Source: Cercis canadensis
Taxonomy: Eukaryota; Streptophyta; Magnoliopsida; Fabales; Fabaceae
Assembly (NCBI GenBank): GCA_003255065.1
Contig: QAOA01001288.1
Span: 1,061,238 to 1,125,237, forward strand
Reading direction: 5' to 3'
DNA: 64,000 nucleotides
A program made the position numbers and the translations under genes. A model generated the notes under the pieces. It saw only the letters and a program-made list of their open reading frames with translations, was not told where the DNA came from and did no database searches. The stretch's first letter is position 1. Every line of letters starts with the position of its first letter. This document shows positions 36,615 through 49,800 of the stretch, one piece after another.

Positions 36615-36665
36615 TTCGCCCGTTACCATCCATTGAAATTTTTAGGTGAGTATTATGTTACCACT

Positions 36666-37022
36666 CCCTTATAAAGATGGTAGCACTGCACTCTTTTTTG
36701 TTGGTGGGATTTTGTAGGACTTACATTGTGTTTTTAGTATCATTGTGAATATCTCGAAAGATTGAGTCACTCAATATATGCTAGAACTCACAATTCTTTA
36801 TAAAATATAAGAACGGTACGATATAAGAAAGTGTACTAAAAATTATTTTTTAGCACACTTTTTATATCATATCACTCTTATATTTTATAAGAAATTGTAT
36901 ATTTTGACACATAGTGAATAATTCAATTTTTTAATATCTTCACAATAATACGAAAATCACTTGATGAATCCCATTAAACCTATATAATTAAAAGGAGTAA
37001 AACGCTACCATCTCTAACAGGG
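36666..37022. mobile_element. Foldback MITE, superfamily unassigned
   Basis: An imperfect hairpin of about 357 bp. The left end CCCTTATAAAGATGGTAGC pairs with the right end, whose inverse reads CCCTGTTAGAGATGGTAGC. Inner arms pair through TCTTTATAAAATATAAGA against TCTTATATTTTATAAGAA around 36795-36890. I found no clear target duplication. Confidence 0.55.
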
Positions 37023-37689
37023 ATATGATTTCATGATTTGAATCTCAAAAAATTATGTAAATTATCGTCCGTCCAACGAGTCAAATTAAACTTGCTAATC
37101 ATCATGTGGTAAAATTTAATTTCTTGAAACTAGGAATAAAAAGACCTTACAAAGATGCTCAAGGCTAAAGCCTTTAAGGCTGCTGCTTGATGTATCATGT
37201 AAAATATATTATATAGTCATTCTGATTTAATTAATTTATTTACATTTAAATATATTTTTTAGTTGGATTTATATTAAAATATAATAATTATATATATAAT
37301 TACATAATATTAAAAAATGTTTCAATCATTTCATCTAAGCAAGGGTTTTAACACTCACGTGTCTATTTTTTTCCTTCACTTTCGAACCTGGGACCTTCTC
37401 ACGGAGAAAATTGAAGGTACTACTTCTGGCAAGGTACCCGTCCCAACCAACCGCCTTACGCTGCCACCTCACATTAAAATTATTATAAAAATTGAAATAT
37501 GAAGGATACGGTCCTTATAGAATGACCGAAGCGACGTGGGATTAGGCTTTATAGAATGCTGTCGTTTGATCTGTCTCAACAGCGTCGTATCGGGTAGGAA
37601 AAACCCTAGTTCGAGGTTGCAGGGAACGAAGAAGATCCAGTGCTCAAAACCCTAACGATCTAACTTGCGGAGAGAACAGGAGAGTAAAA

Positions 37690-39099
37690 ATGGGGGGAAA
37701 GTGTCCGCACAGAAACGTAAAGAAAAGAAGATATTCTCACAAGACTGCTCGTCGTACCAAATTCCTATACAAAGATATCCTTGTTATAATCGTTATGTTG
37801 TTCTTTTTTTTTTGAAGATTTTATCTGATATACTTTCTCTGAGTTCCCTCCGACTTTATTTGGTTTAATCTGAATGTGATTCTTGACTGGTTAATTGAAC
37901 ACGGGATGACATGGTTTATGATGAGCTAAAGAAGCCGGATGAAGAGAGGAAGCCCTTGCCTGTAGATGAAGATTTGCCAGGGATGGGCCAGTATTACTGT
38001 CTACACTGCGAGTATGTCTCTAATTTCTCTTCAGTAGCAAAAAAATAAATATAAAACTGTCTAATTTTCCGTTGCGATTCTTATTTTTGATTATCATATT
38101 CATTTGAATTTTGTTATGGTCCCTGTAGGGAAAAAAAAAGTCATAGATAATATATCATCTAGAACTACGAAAGGGATAAGAATTTACAAACTTCATGATT
38201 CTATTGTTTAGAATTGAAAATTCCGGATTGATGGATGGTGAAATTTAGTAGTACAAGACTAAGGCCATTACAAATGTAGGTGAAATCTTGCGTTAACAGC
38301 TTGGAAATTTTAGGGAATAAAATAATTTCTTTTCTACTCGTTCCCATTTTGTATCAAGGAGGCTAAATTTATTTTTGGTTTTGCGCTCGATTTTGAATAA
38401 TTCTTTCACCATATGCAGTCGATTCTTTTCCAATGTGGCTGTGAGGGATGAGCATTTTAAGACAAAACGACACAAGAAGCGGTATGCTACTTTGCTTCGG
38501 ATCTTTTTCTTCATTTCTCACTCCTTTTCGTTTTCTAACTTTCTAATCTTTATTTTCCCCCCTACAGTTGAATATGATAATGATTTGCTAAAATTGATGG
38601 ATTAGCTTTTGAGTTGAGGTTACTAGTAGTTTGAAGTTGAGCCTTAGGATATATGGCTTTGACACCTAACATAGTTGGACACTCTGAAGTGTCAAATGTA
38701 TGTTTTAAAATTTTGTTGGTTGATTGTTTGTATGCATAGCTGGGCACAACCATAACCCACTGCACTTATTTGGATTTCAAGTTGTATGGATTTTGGTCTT
38801 AAATCTGATACTCTATTACCTATTCGGATTCTTTATTACCATACTGCATTGAACTTCAATTTGCACCTATTCCTCCAAGTTAGTGTATCCATAACTGAAG
38901 TTGAAGACATTTGTATCTACTTTCTTTATAAGAATTGAATGCTTTCCCTCTGTATATTTTAAAATTTGTTTCTTATATTATTGTTTTTTTGTGAAGCGCA
39001 AAGCAAATGATGGGCCCTGCACCACATAGTCAACTCGATGCTGAACTAGCTGCAGGAATGGGTATGCCAGATAATGGTCCAAAGCTAATGTCTATGTAA
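37690..39099 (+). CDS. C2H2 zinc-finger protein, ZNF593/Bud20 family (60S biogenesis factor)
   Basis: Four exons: 37690-37774, 37903-38011, 38419-38481 and 38997-39099. They encode 119 residues ending NGPKLMSM and the frame is unbroken. The basic N terminus MGGKCPHRNVKKRRYSHKTA is typical of the ZNF593/Bud20 group. A single zinc finger uses Cys61 and Cys64 (CLHC) with His77 and His83 (HFKTKRH). Yeast Bud20 is a shuttling pre-60S export factor, and I infer the same role here. Introns 2 and 3 are GT-AG. Intron 1 is AT-AC with minor-spliceosome signals and is listed separately; no GT-AG alternative joins KFLYK to GDDMVYDEL in frame. The length is close to that of the family. Confidence 0.95.
37775..37902 (+). 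other. U12-type AT-AC intron (intron 1 of the zinc-finger gene)
   Basis: The intron is 128 bases. The donor is ATATCCTT, the full U12 AT-AC 5' splice-site consensus. Near the 3' end is TTCTTGAC (37880-37887), close to the U12 branch-point consensus TTCCTTAAC, with its branch A at 37886, 16 bases before the AC acceptor at 37901-37902. Joining AAAG to GGGATGAC restores the family's KGDDMVYDEL reading. Confidence 0.9.
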
Positions 39100-40832
39100 T
39101 GTCGTGTTCCTTTTTAAGATTATGTCTTAAAGAGTGTTGCCCTGTTGGAAGATATATGTTCTCAGAAGTCCTTGTTTAGCTAGTATTACAACAAAAGTAA
39201 TATTATATGTTTTTCTGTTTTCTTCTCGTTGTGGGCCGTGAGTTTTAATCTGTGATCTGCCTGTGCCGTGTGGTATGTCATCAAGCTGGCAAATTTTGGG
39301 TTTGTTGTCGTTCTACATTGGTAAGTAAAACGTCAACTGTAGAAAGAATAATTTTAAATACATAACCATGTGTTACTCAATTGTCCTGAAGCGATATAAT
39401 TAGAAGGATAGTTGGACTTGAATCTTTTCCAAATTTTAGAACTTAGGAGTAATAAGCTCAAAAAAGAAATGGTTAAGGATTTGAATTAGTGGTGGAAATG
39501 TAAATCATGATCGAAATTTCAAGTCTTCAAGTCAAATTTCCGTAGTCAATTTCTTGATTCCAATGCTAGCAGTCTAGCATGAAGCACATAAAATTTTCAT
39601 CGTGATTAACATTTTTAAAAAGGATTTGAATTATGATAAAGTTGGGTTTGTATTGCTAGTAAGGTTTAGGTTAAAATGTATTATAGGTCTATATAACTTT
39701 TTTTTCTTTTGGGAACTTTATAGTTTGAATCTTTTTAATTAAATTTATGTTGTCACTTCTTAATTACAACCCTATTAGTTTAATGATGATATAACAAATA
39801 ATTTGTTTATGTGGTAATAAAAGTTGACGTAGTGTCAATGACACAAATTATCACCTAATCAAATTTTGGCTCAAAAAAATGCATAAAAAAGTTGACGAGG
39901 TGGTAATTACTATTTTGATGACATGTTAAGTGTTTTTTTATTGTCACAAACAAATTATTTGTTATGTCAGCACTAAATTGACAAAGTTATAACCAAAGGT
40001 AACAATGTAGACTCAATTAAAAAAAAAAATTAAACTATAAAGACTCAAAAGAAGAAGAAAAGAATTATAAGAATACAATTTAAAATTCGTCCAAACAATA
40101 AAAATCTGCAGTATATTTTAACCTAAGGTTTATAAGCAAACCCATACAGAACATTTAAACATTCTTCAAAATGGTTGGCTGTAAAATTAGATAGTATTTG
40201 CTAATTGGAATTATGCCACAGCTGATTCTATCCATCCTTGAAGAAAAAAACGGATGAATCTCCCTTCATTGGATCAGCCTATCAAATTTTGCCCAACAAT
40301 TTATTCCAAGCCTGCGGCCTTAATATCCACATCAAGTAAGGCATATGTACACAAACTTTTATCATGTTACAGAGAATGTATATACAAACAAATAGACCAC
40401 TGAGTATTCATGAACTACTCCACCTCCAAATCATGACAAGATGAAGGGGGCAGCATCCTTCGGTCGTATTGTCTTCTGTTCGCACGGCAAGAGAAGAGCA
40501 GTTTTGTTTAATGTGGGGGCTATCCCCTACTGCCAAGGCTCTTCCACCCCGAAGTTTTACCGTTGTGTCAAGGCCTTTTGGGGGGGCAATGATGCTGCAA
40601 TTTTTTAACAAAAAGGAAAGAACTCATTATAAGGGAATAACATCACAAGGGAAATAAAAAGGAACCACTCTTATAATTGAAGGAACAAAAAGAAAAGGAA
40701 ACCAGAAGGGGCATAAACAGAGACAAACCGTTGATACAAGTACTCATCTATTTGGCAGCATTGTACTGGCACATCGTTACATACTTGTCTCTACCAGCTA
40801 AAGTTCTCCAGTAATGTCCACGCGGACAGGAA
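39100..40832. other. Tail-to-tail intergenic region, zinc-finger gene to NUP160
   Basis: It contains the MITE at 39669-40123 and the presumed 3' untranslated regions of both genes. The frames near 40408-40657 lack family features and lie where the NUP160 trailer is expected. Confidence 0.55.
39669..40123. mobile_element. Mutator-type MITE, family shared with 58050-58525
   Basis: The element is 455 bp with ends GGTTAAAATG and TATTTTAACC, long imperfect inverted arms, and a perfect 9-bp target duplication TAAGGTTTA (39660-39668 and 40124-40132). Internal blocks such as ATGTCAGCACTAAATTGACA also occur in the element at 58050-58525. It sits between the convergent 3' ends of the zinc-finger gene and NUP160. 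Confidence 0.88.
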
Positions 40833-43800
40833 TCAACAAGATATAGAAATTGCATCATCGGAGTCCCCCTTTAACTGAAATCACAGACAAATGCACTAGG
40901 GTAACTTCCACATATAAAAGCGAGAATTAAATTCAAATAGAAACGGATGAGCATACCAGCTTCAGATGACTCTGCAAAGAACTGTGTAACATCTTCTTGA
41001 GCTTGTCACATTGATCTACCATGTGACCCATTCTGATCAACTCCTCAAGTTGGTACAACAGTCGCTCAATGGTTGTGTATGGGAACCAGACAGCGAATGG
41101 TCTTTTCCTTCTAATTATATCTGTTGGTCTCTGGAAAAGGTTGATAATAGAGTACACAACAAAAGGAGATCAATATGGCATCATCATGCGTATAGATATG
41201 GAATTAATTTGTCAATATGAGATATACAGAGAAGTGCAGCCTACAATCTGAAACTTCTGATCAAACTTTGACCACTATGAAGAACATAATCAACATATAA
41301 TCCATGTTACATGAATAACATACAACATTCTGGGCAACCTTTCAGTATCCTCTAAAAAGGTTCACCATAATGCGTGGCCTAGTTTGGTTTGACATATTCT
41401 TTCCAGAAATGAAATTTGTTTAGCTTTCGTATGATGAAAAGTTATATGAATTTAGTTGTGCTTCAATGAACCATCAAGTCTCCCTTCTCCTGAATTCAAT
41501 ATATAGATCCTAAGGTCATCTGGGATACTATTACATTAGAATTATTGCTTTTGGTTGAATGGAAGTAAATATCGTTTCCTAAATTTCCTTATGCTGACCT
41601 TAAGGTTATCTAGAATGGAACATTATATTAGAGTGGCTATTATTGTTTGCTTTAAGTCATCATCATTATCTGAATCTCCTTTTATTTAAAACGTTATATT
41701 GATATCTCAATTGCATATTATCAATTGCAATGAATTACCAAAAAGAAATTGACTTCTACAATGACTTACCAAAACATTCTCAGCAGGTAAAATATATTAC
41801 AAGGTGGTAGATAGGCACAACCCATGTTCATTAGGCAAATCTAGTGATATAAATAATTACTCAAAACTAGGAAATAGGATCAGAAGAACAAAAACATATC
41901 AGAATGACCATCAGTGCAGTCCAGAACAGTAAGAAATATTCAGGATTTACCATTCGTGCATGTGATTCTATGAACTCAAGCAACAGATAAGTAGCTTCTG
42001 TATATCGACCACAATTAACATATAGTTGAAATAAGGATGCAGGATTTGATTCGTGGCCAGCCATCCCCCAAATCCTTTGGGCCTCCTGCTACAAGTCATG
42101 AAAACAACATCAGGGTGGCCATGCAAGATTTTATGTTATAGAACACCAAGTTGCATTATGAGAGTTATCCCGTAGAGTAGAATCAAGGGAAAATAAAAAT
42201 AAGGTCCAAATGAAGAAGGAAGAGAGTGCATAGAAATAGAAGTATCAAAAGGGTGTACGAAAGATTGCATTCAGAATACTTGTCCAAATAGTCTATCCTT
42301 CGAGGATCAAAACATATACACATTTCATTTCATCACAAGGTGGGCCAAATAAAGAAAAGACCCTCAACCAAGTATTATGAGATGCTGGTAATTGATATAC
42401 TTGTCCTTTTTGGTGGTGTAAAAATTGGTTGGTGGTACTTGTCCTTGTTATGCCTTTAAATCAGAAGGATGTTCTAACGGGGAAAAAAGAAACTGAAGAG
42501 TTATATTCTGGTAAAATAAGACTTGTATTTAGATCAAAACCGAGCATTGGAACTAAGGTGTAAAATATTCATGTGGAGAATGTAGTTTTGATAATGATGT
42601 ATAAGATTCATGTGGAAAATTTCAAGTATTTTTGGATATAGGAATTGTACAATTCATATAAATAATTGTTCCGTGGACACACTACATAAAGATTTTGAAA
42701 TGTGGTGACATTGTCTTCCATCTAGTAGTATCATACAGTGACTACAACTTCAGCTTAGAATATTACCTTGAACAATTGAATTAGCCAAAGGGGCAATTCA
42801 ATCTGAGGATCTGCATGAAGAAGAGTTTCAGCAACAATAAAGGGTAGTCTACCATGATATCCCCTATATTTTTCCTGTAATTTAGGAACAATTCCATAGG
42901 AAAGAGTGAGACAGGGAAAAATTTATGCAAACAGAGAAAGGGGAGGAGCTTTCATGATTGGCAGGAAACCAAAAGATACAGATGTTAGCAATTTCAACAA
43001 CCCCCTACAATGAAACTTGACCCCAAGAAGAGAAAGCACTAAGGCTACCATCAAAATGTTCAGCATGAAAAAAATCTTATCACAACCCCTCGCTTATTAA
43101 TTGACAGATTGATTAATGAAAATTAAATAAGGGTTCGCATTGCAGAAGATACGAACAAGGTACAGCTCGAGAGTCGCCCAACAACTATTCCTGTCAATTT
43201 GTGGAGCTGCAAGACCTGTCACAGGTGAACCATGGACAACCATTTCAAGCTTTGATGATGTCAGTAAATGACCATGTGCCCTGAAATCATCCAAAACATC
43301 AATAAATTATACAATTTGTAATAAGTATTGACAAGAACAATCAAGAAAATCTGAATGATGTATTAAATACCAAATTACTCACAACAAATAACCCAAAGAG
43401 AAAAAAGGCATCAGATTAAATGTGATATACTACATATGTATTTCAACAATACACAACAAAAAGTGAATTCAAAGGAATGGTGAGGAATAAGTTAACTTAC
43501 TCAGCCCAAGGGGATTCTATTTTATCAAGACAGCATTTCAATGACATAGCAGAGAAAACTCTTTCCAGTTCCCTGAACATAAGAACCCAAGTCACATATA
43601 TAAACATGGCAAGGAAAATATATATAACTGCATACAATAATAATAAAAAAAAAAAAAAAAAGTAAACAGAATAACATTATACTGCAACTTAAATACAGGA
43701 TCTAAACCTCTTTAGTCCTGAACCCTTGAAGAACCTCAGAAGAATCGTGAAGGCCATATCATATAAATTGCTTTGGATGAGGAGATCAGCCAAATCTGAT

Positions 43801-46800
43801 AGGGCACCATGTTTTCCTTGAAAAAGACAAAAAAAGAAGTGGCAAACAGATACTCAAAATTCTCCCAGATGAAACAACAGTCTATCAAAAGTTAACATCA
43901 AGGACTCTGAAAATGTCTCATATGCTTCACATAAATTTATAGAAAATGAGAAAATGAAACTTACCAGTAAATGTCCACTTGACATTTGCAAGTGACAACA
44001 TATATTCTGCTAAAGTTAGCACAAACTCATTCTCAAGTTTTTCAATATCAATAGAGGATTTCCAACTTTGAGGCTCAGCATCATTGTCAGCTGATGCACC
44101 AATGAAAATTCCATCTCAAAACAATAATCAATGAAATTTGAAGAACATAATCATGATACAATGTCATAATGAAATTATAAATTTATACTAGAAATTTTGG
44201 CTTTTGAATCACTTACAATGTTCTTCTAGTGTTCTTTTAGCTTTCTTACTCGGATAATTTTCACCCAGAAGAGAACTTCCTTCGCCCAGTGGATCAATCC
44301 AGGCATATGCAGGATGAACAAGATGAAGTGCATTCACAGCAGCAGAGAGTGCATTCAGCCTCTCTTGTAACATCAATGAACTCACCTGGTAATCTTTAAG
44401 AGCCACTTCACTTCTCAAACGTGTTGAATAGAGGTACATGTAATGTGCTGCTCGTCGCCAATTATGTTGATGCATTTGAAATGCATAAAGCAACTTATAC
44501 AAGTTTGGCTTTGCAGAAATATCTGATCGTTCAGCCTACATATTCCACAGTAAAAACTTTGCGCATTAATTTGAAGAAACTAATTTACAGCAGTCAATCT
44601 ACTCTATTAGGGCATACCTTCCAAGCAAGCTCTTGCTCTACCTTCTCCATCAAACCAATGAGGGGAAGTTGATTACCGCAAAGAATCTGCAAAGAAAAAA
44701 CACTTAGAAGATTAGGAGGATAAATAACTAATTAAAATACGTGAATGAAAAATATAAAATTTCTAGTAGGTAAATATCTATATGCGCTCTCCATTCTCTA
44801 AATGAGATATAGTGTAGCAAATATTATCATATAACTCCCTTGGCAAGTTAATCCAGGAAAAAATATATATCAAGATATCATCGAGGCTGGTTCCAACTAG
44901 AAAAATGTATTAAACATGCCAGATATAGTAAAATTATTTGGAAATATACAGAAAGAACATTTGCAGCTAAGAACAAATTTGACTTCATTTGCACAGACAT
45001 ACATAAATTTACACGTGTTTTAAACTTGTGTCCTTCTACTTAACACTTGCTCCCCCAATCACGTAAGCTTTCCTTAGTGGTCACAATTTGATAATTTTGT
45101 GACCACTATTTAAGGAAACAGACATCAGGATGTTAATCCTAAATGGCAAGTTTGAAAATAATAGAATATGTCATTCAATTTTTTTTAAATAAAAAACCAG
45201 AGACAGTTAGAAAAGTTCATAAAACTGTACCCAACCTTTATAGCACCTTGTTCATAAAGAACAATTATGAAACGCCTCAAGCAGATGTATTTGCTCTCCC
45301 CATCTGGATTTGAAACTATTGCACAATATGCATCAAAATAGTGACCAAGATCTAAAGCAAATTTAAAGACATTAGCCCAAAGTCGTCCCTTGATTGTTAT
45401 TGCTGATTCATTGATTGACTCTCTCATGCACTTGTCATCTTTCATATGTAGAGCTTCATCAACTTGCTCAAGTGCAGCAAGACCAAACTTGAAAGCACCT
45501 TCACTTATATTATATTGTTCAAATAACTGCATTGCCCACTGATAGTAATGAAGCTTCCATGCTGCAGTTGATACACAACCATCTGCATAAGAGCAGCAGG
45601 AAAAGGGGACAAATTAATATGAAGCTAAAACTTAAGATTATCTGATTGCTTGACAGATTATTTCAATTTAGTTATAAAGATACTCACTAAAATCAAGATA
45701 TGGAAATCCTACATCTTCAGGCAAACTCTGCAGAGCACCAGATGCACCATTTCCGGATGAAGACCTGACATGAAGAACCATTACATAGTGATGACTCAAA
45801 CTTCTAAGACAACCATTAGCAAATATACAAAGGAATCACACCACGTAGGTAATCTGCAAATAAAGTCACTCACAAAGGAGAAATGCTAGAAACCAGTTTC
45901 ACTTTAAAATACCAAATCAATACATAGCCAACTCCACTTCTTCCCCCCCTCCTCTATTTTTCTATTCATTGTTAAAGAAGTTAGATCATTCAGATAATCG
46001 AATTTTCCTTCAAAGATTGATTCATCTATGGGCTTTTCTGATTCCATATAAATTTAAGCAGAAACAGGGCATATCTTCATCTTTACTTCAGTTCTTGTTT
46101 TAACCCAAATCAACTATTGCAAGCTCTGGTTTTGTGTTTTTATACATGATCATTTCAAAACTTGAGGACCAGTTTAGCCAATAAGGTTAGAATGACATTA
46201 AATATCACAAAAATATTACTGCATACAATGGATAGGGGAATTTGTAGTCATTTAGTCATACAAGAAATTCAAGTTAGTTGTATTATGTATTATGTATATG
46301 TGGTATCAGTTAATAGGTTATTTAATTAGTGTATTACTATATTTAGGAATTCATTTAAAATAGAGTTCCTATTACATTAGAGAATTAATTTAAAGTGGAA
46401 TTATCCATTATTTAGTGTGTTTATCTGCAAACTATTGCATATTGTATATGAGATCTCCAAGTTGATTCATTGAATTACTGATCTCTTCCGGTCTTCTCTC
46501 TCTTCATTCATCTCTTCCACTCTTTCCTCTATTTTGTTCTGAGTGTATATCAATTGATATCATGTTATTTTTGCTCTAAATCACAAGACTTGTTTGTCTT
46601 TGATATAGATATGACTCAGTAGTCAATGCAGTAGTAAGCATCTAATACTAATATGAGTGAGATGGCCATCATTCAAATCTTAATCAAGGGGATATCACTT
46701 AACTAAGACATCAACTTACAGACTGAAAATGTGAAATAACAATTGCTGCTGAATTATGTGGGCCCACATATATATATATATAATTGTACCTGAAGAAACA

Positions 46801-49800
46801 GCGAACAGCATCTGAGATTTTTTTCTCCTTCAGTGTCCCATGCAATCCACACTGCACCTGTGCAAGTAGGCAACATCCTAGAAGATGATGACGTATGCAC
46901 CATCCACCATCAGTCTCTTGAATACTACGAGATGTCTTCTCCTTTTGCAAATGAGCCTCCACCATAGTAAGCAATTGCTTTCAAAATATTTAAAAATATA
47001 TATTTTTCAGTCAACATTACCATAGACCACGAAAAGAATGAGAAATGACAAAATTCTCAATTTAGTATTTAAAAAAAAAAACAAGGACTAGTAAATAACC
47101 TCAGTGGCACCATACTGGCCATTCTTAAAAAGGATAAATGCAAGATCAATTGAACGGCTCACAAAAGTAGAAGATCCTCCACCTTGGTCCCAGACGACCC
47201 AACTGACAAAGCCTCGCATTCCATTAATAATATTTTGCATATTTGGAAGACATTGTGAAGAAAGGTGGCTATGGTCTATAGATGAACTTCCAATATTCAG
47301 CAAGAATATAAAGGCCAATGTGAAGTCACATCTGCCAAGCTTCTCATGCCATGACCGTTTCCCCATGTTGGTATCTGGACCACGACCAGAAAGACAATAT
47401 ATCAGTTATATGACCCATGCGAATTGAATTCTGTAATCATTGAACATGAAGGTAAGATGTATTCTACTGAATTTCTTTACAGCTCACAAACTTGAATATC
47501 TAAATGTACTACAGCTCTGACATATTTGACTATGATTTTACCTTAGATTTCAGGATTTTTAACATATAATATCAGGGTAAGCAAGAAACTTTTTCATGGA
47601 GACAGAATAAATATCTAGATGAATAATTTATTGGGACAATTACCAAAAAGGAATGCTTGAGAATTTTAGGACCTATAAGGAATATTAACCACTTAAATTG
47701 ATTAACCACTTGTATCCCTTAGAGTCCTAAAAATTTCAAACACATACTCTTCAGCCATTCTACCTAATATATTCATATATTCTGCTGACTAATTCATCTG
47801 TACAGAGGCCCAAATTATAGATCGACCCATTGTGAAACTGGACACCTTAAAAGTCAACATATGTGATTTACTTTTTGACACCAGCACAATGATATAGAAG
47901 CTTTAAGGAAATTTTAATTTCTCTTACTCTTTTTTTGTGTGTGTTTGTGTGTGGGTGGGTGGGTCAGGGGTGATTATGTGAGCCTCCTCCCCCCTTATAA
48001 TGATACATTCATGTTAATCTTAATGAAACTAGCTAGTATACTAATTCAATAAGAAAAATGCAGCATAAAACCTACCAATTTGTAATGATGAAAGTTTCGA
48101 ATTGAAGTCTTCAATTACAGCAGGAGCAGATGGTGTGATAGCAAAGAAAATGATGATTAGCCACTCAAAAATAGTTTCTTGAAGCATTGGAACTAACTCA
48201 AGTTGTATTCTGGTTATATCATCATTCGACATATGGATCTGCATACAGGAACAGAATAAATTTTACATCAGAAACATTATACATATCAATCAAATTTAAC
48301 AGAGAAATCTTTATAATTTTGGTAATAAGTAAGACTTCTTATATTCTTTGCACATTTCTCTACAAAGAATGTCAGTCAAACAAATAGTTGATTGTGAATA
48401 TAGCTAGTGATGCTGGCAGCGACTAAGAAGATAGAAGCCTAAAAAGCTGAGAAACATTGTTAGGATTTTATTCTGACATCAGTTTAATTTTGATGCTTCT
48501 TAGCCTATTTTTTGGTGCACAAAAATGTAGGGACCAGCTAGGCTGCACTAGAATCAAAGCCAGGGCTCATGTGGGATGCCTTACCAACGGATTCCCACAG
48601 CTTCGAACTTAAGCCATTGAGAGTGGGATGCTTCCCGGCTTTAATTACATTAAAATGCTTCCATAATTCACAGTTTCAGCAGCAAGTCAGTTTGGTTTAT
48701 ATAAATTTTCAAAGGTATTTTGTAATTCAGAACACTAGGCCAGAGGCAGCCAGTAGGCCAGAATTCACTAGCTACTTTATTCTAAGCTAATAATGAACAT
48801 GGTATTCATATGGTTGTATATGTTCCATTCTTAACAGTGATATGTTTTGAGGTGTTACAGAATAGTAGCTTCTTGTCATGTGATGATACCAAACTTTAGG
48901 CAAGAAATGTTGGAGATCCCACATGCCAACCATCCCATGTTCCTTAGCATATAATCCTTCACCCAAACTTGTTATCTTGGCCAAACACTTCAAAATATTT
49001 CTACTTACTCAAGCCTAACTCATACTTATCTGAATATGTGATAAACTCTAAAATCCTGAAACAATTTTGGTAGCCACTACTTTCAGCACCCAATTTGGTC
49101 CTTAACTGGTCTCATTTTGTATGCAAACAGTCCCTAATTTAAGATGTTATACTTATATTAGAGTTATAAACTCCATTATTGAATTTGGTTGACCAAATGG
49201 TCTCATTGATTCTTGATACCCTCATGCCAATAATAAAATTTCAGTTTAAGGTAGAGCCTAGTTTCAGCATAAGATACTTGTTTAGGATGGTCCCATCTTA
49301 TATCAATCCAGTCAACAATACAGTACAAAGTCAGCAAACCAAGGAAAAATCTAAGCAACCCCGACAGTATTACTTTAAGTTTCTGGTTGATCAGTTTGTT
49401 TACAGTTCTAGTACCAAAAAATTTGGTTACAGTTCTGGAATTGATATACAAATCAAAATAAGTTTGGTAATATCTCTTCCTCAACCAATCAAAACCTGTA
49501 AATTCTCCCAGTACATCAGTTTAATATATAGTTCACAGTTGATCCGGGGCAACTTTATCATGCACTAATCCAAATCTTCTAATCCCAAAAAAAAGAATTC
49601 TAAAATTGCACTAAGACACCCATGCCTTGTTTAAAGTAAGAATCACAACCATTGGAAAAGTGGCAAGTTATTTTGCATGAATAAATGCTAACTAAAGCAA
49701 CCAATCATAAAGATGAATTGAATTCAACCATAATTGCAAGGCAAAACAAAGTTGCAAAAACACAAAGAACTCTCAAATATTAAAATTGAACAAAGCAAAA

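Noticed and set aside
36157-36674. Three similar frames with FPAVHALPRGTAKVAVFSLPPG-like reading
   Set aside because: They come from one sequence duplicated around the N at 36382 and contain no known family.
37355-37460. Minus-strand tRNA- or SINE-like patch with GGTCCCAGGTTCGAA
   Set aside because: It has a box-B-like motif, but I could find no convincing box A, cloverleaf or flanking duplication.
47104-47427. 107-codon plus-strand frame
   Set aside because: It overlaps NUP160 exon 14 on the other strand, whose product and splice sites are well supported.
47636-47760. Weak inverted repeat in a NUP160 intron (TTTTAGGACC against GTCCTAAAA)
   Set aside because: The arms are short and there is no target duplication, so it is not enough to call a MITE.
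49179-49568. 129-codon plus-strand frame
   Set aside because: It lies within NUP160 intron 12, has repeat-like composition and shows no recognisable domain.
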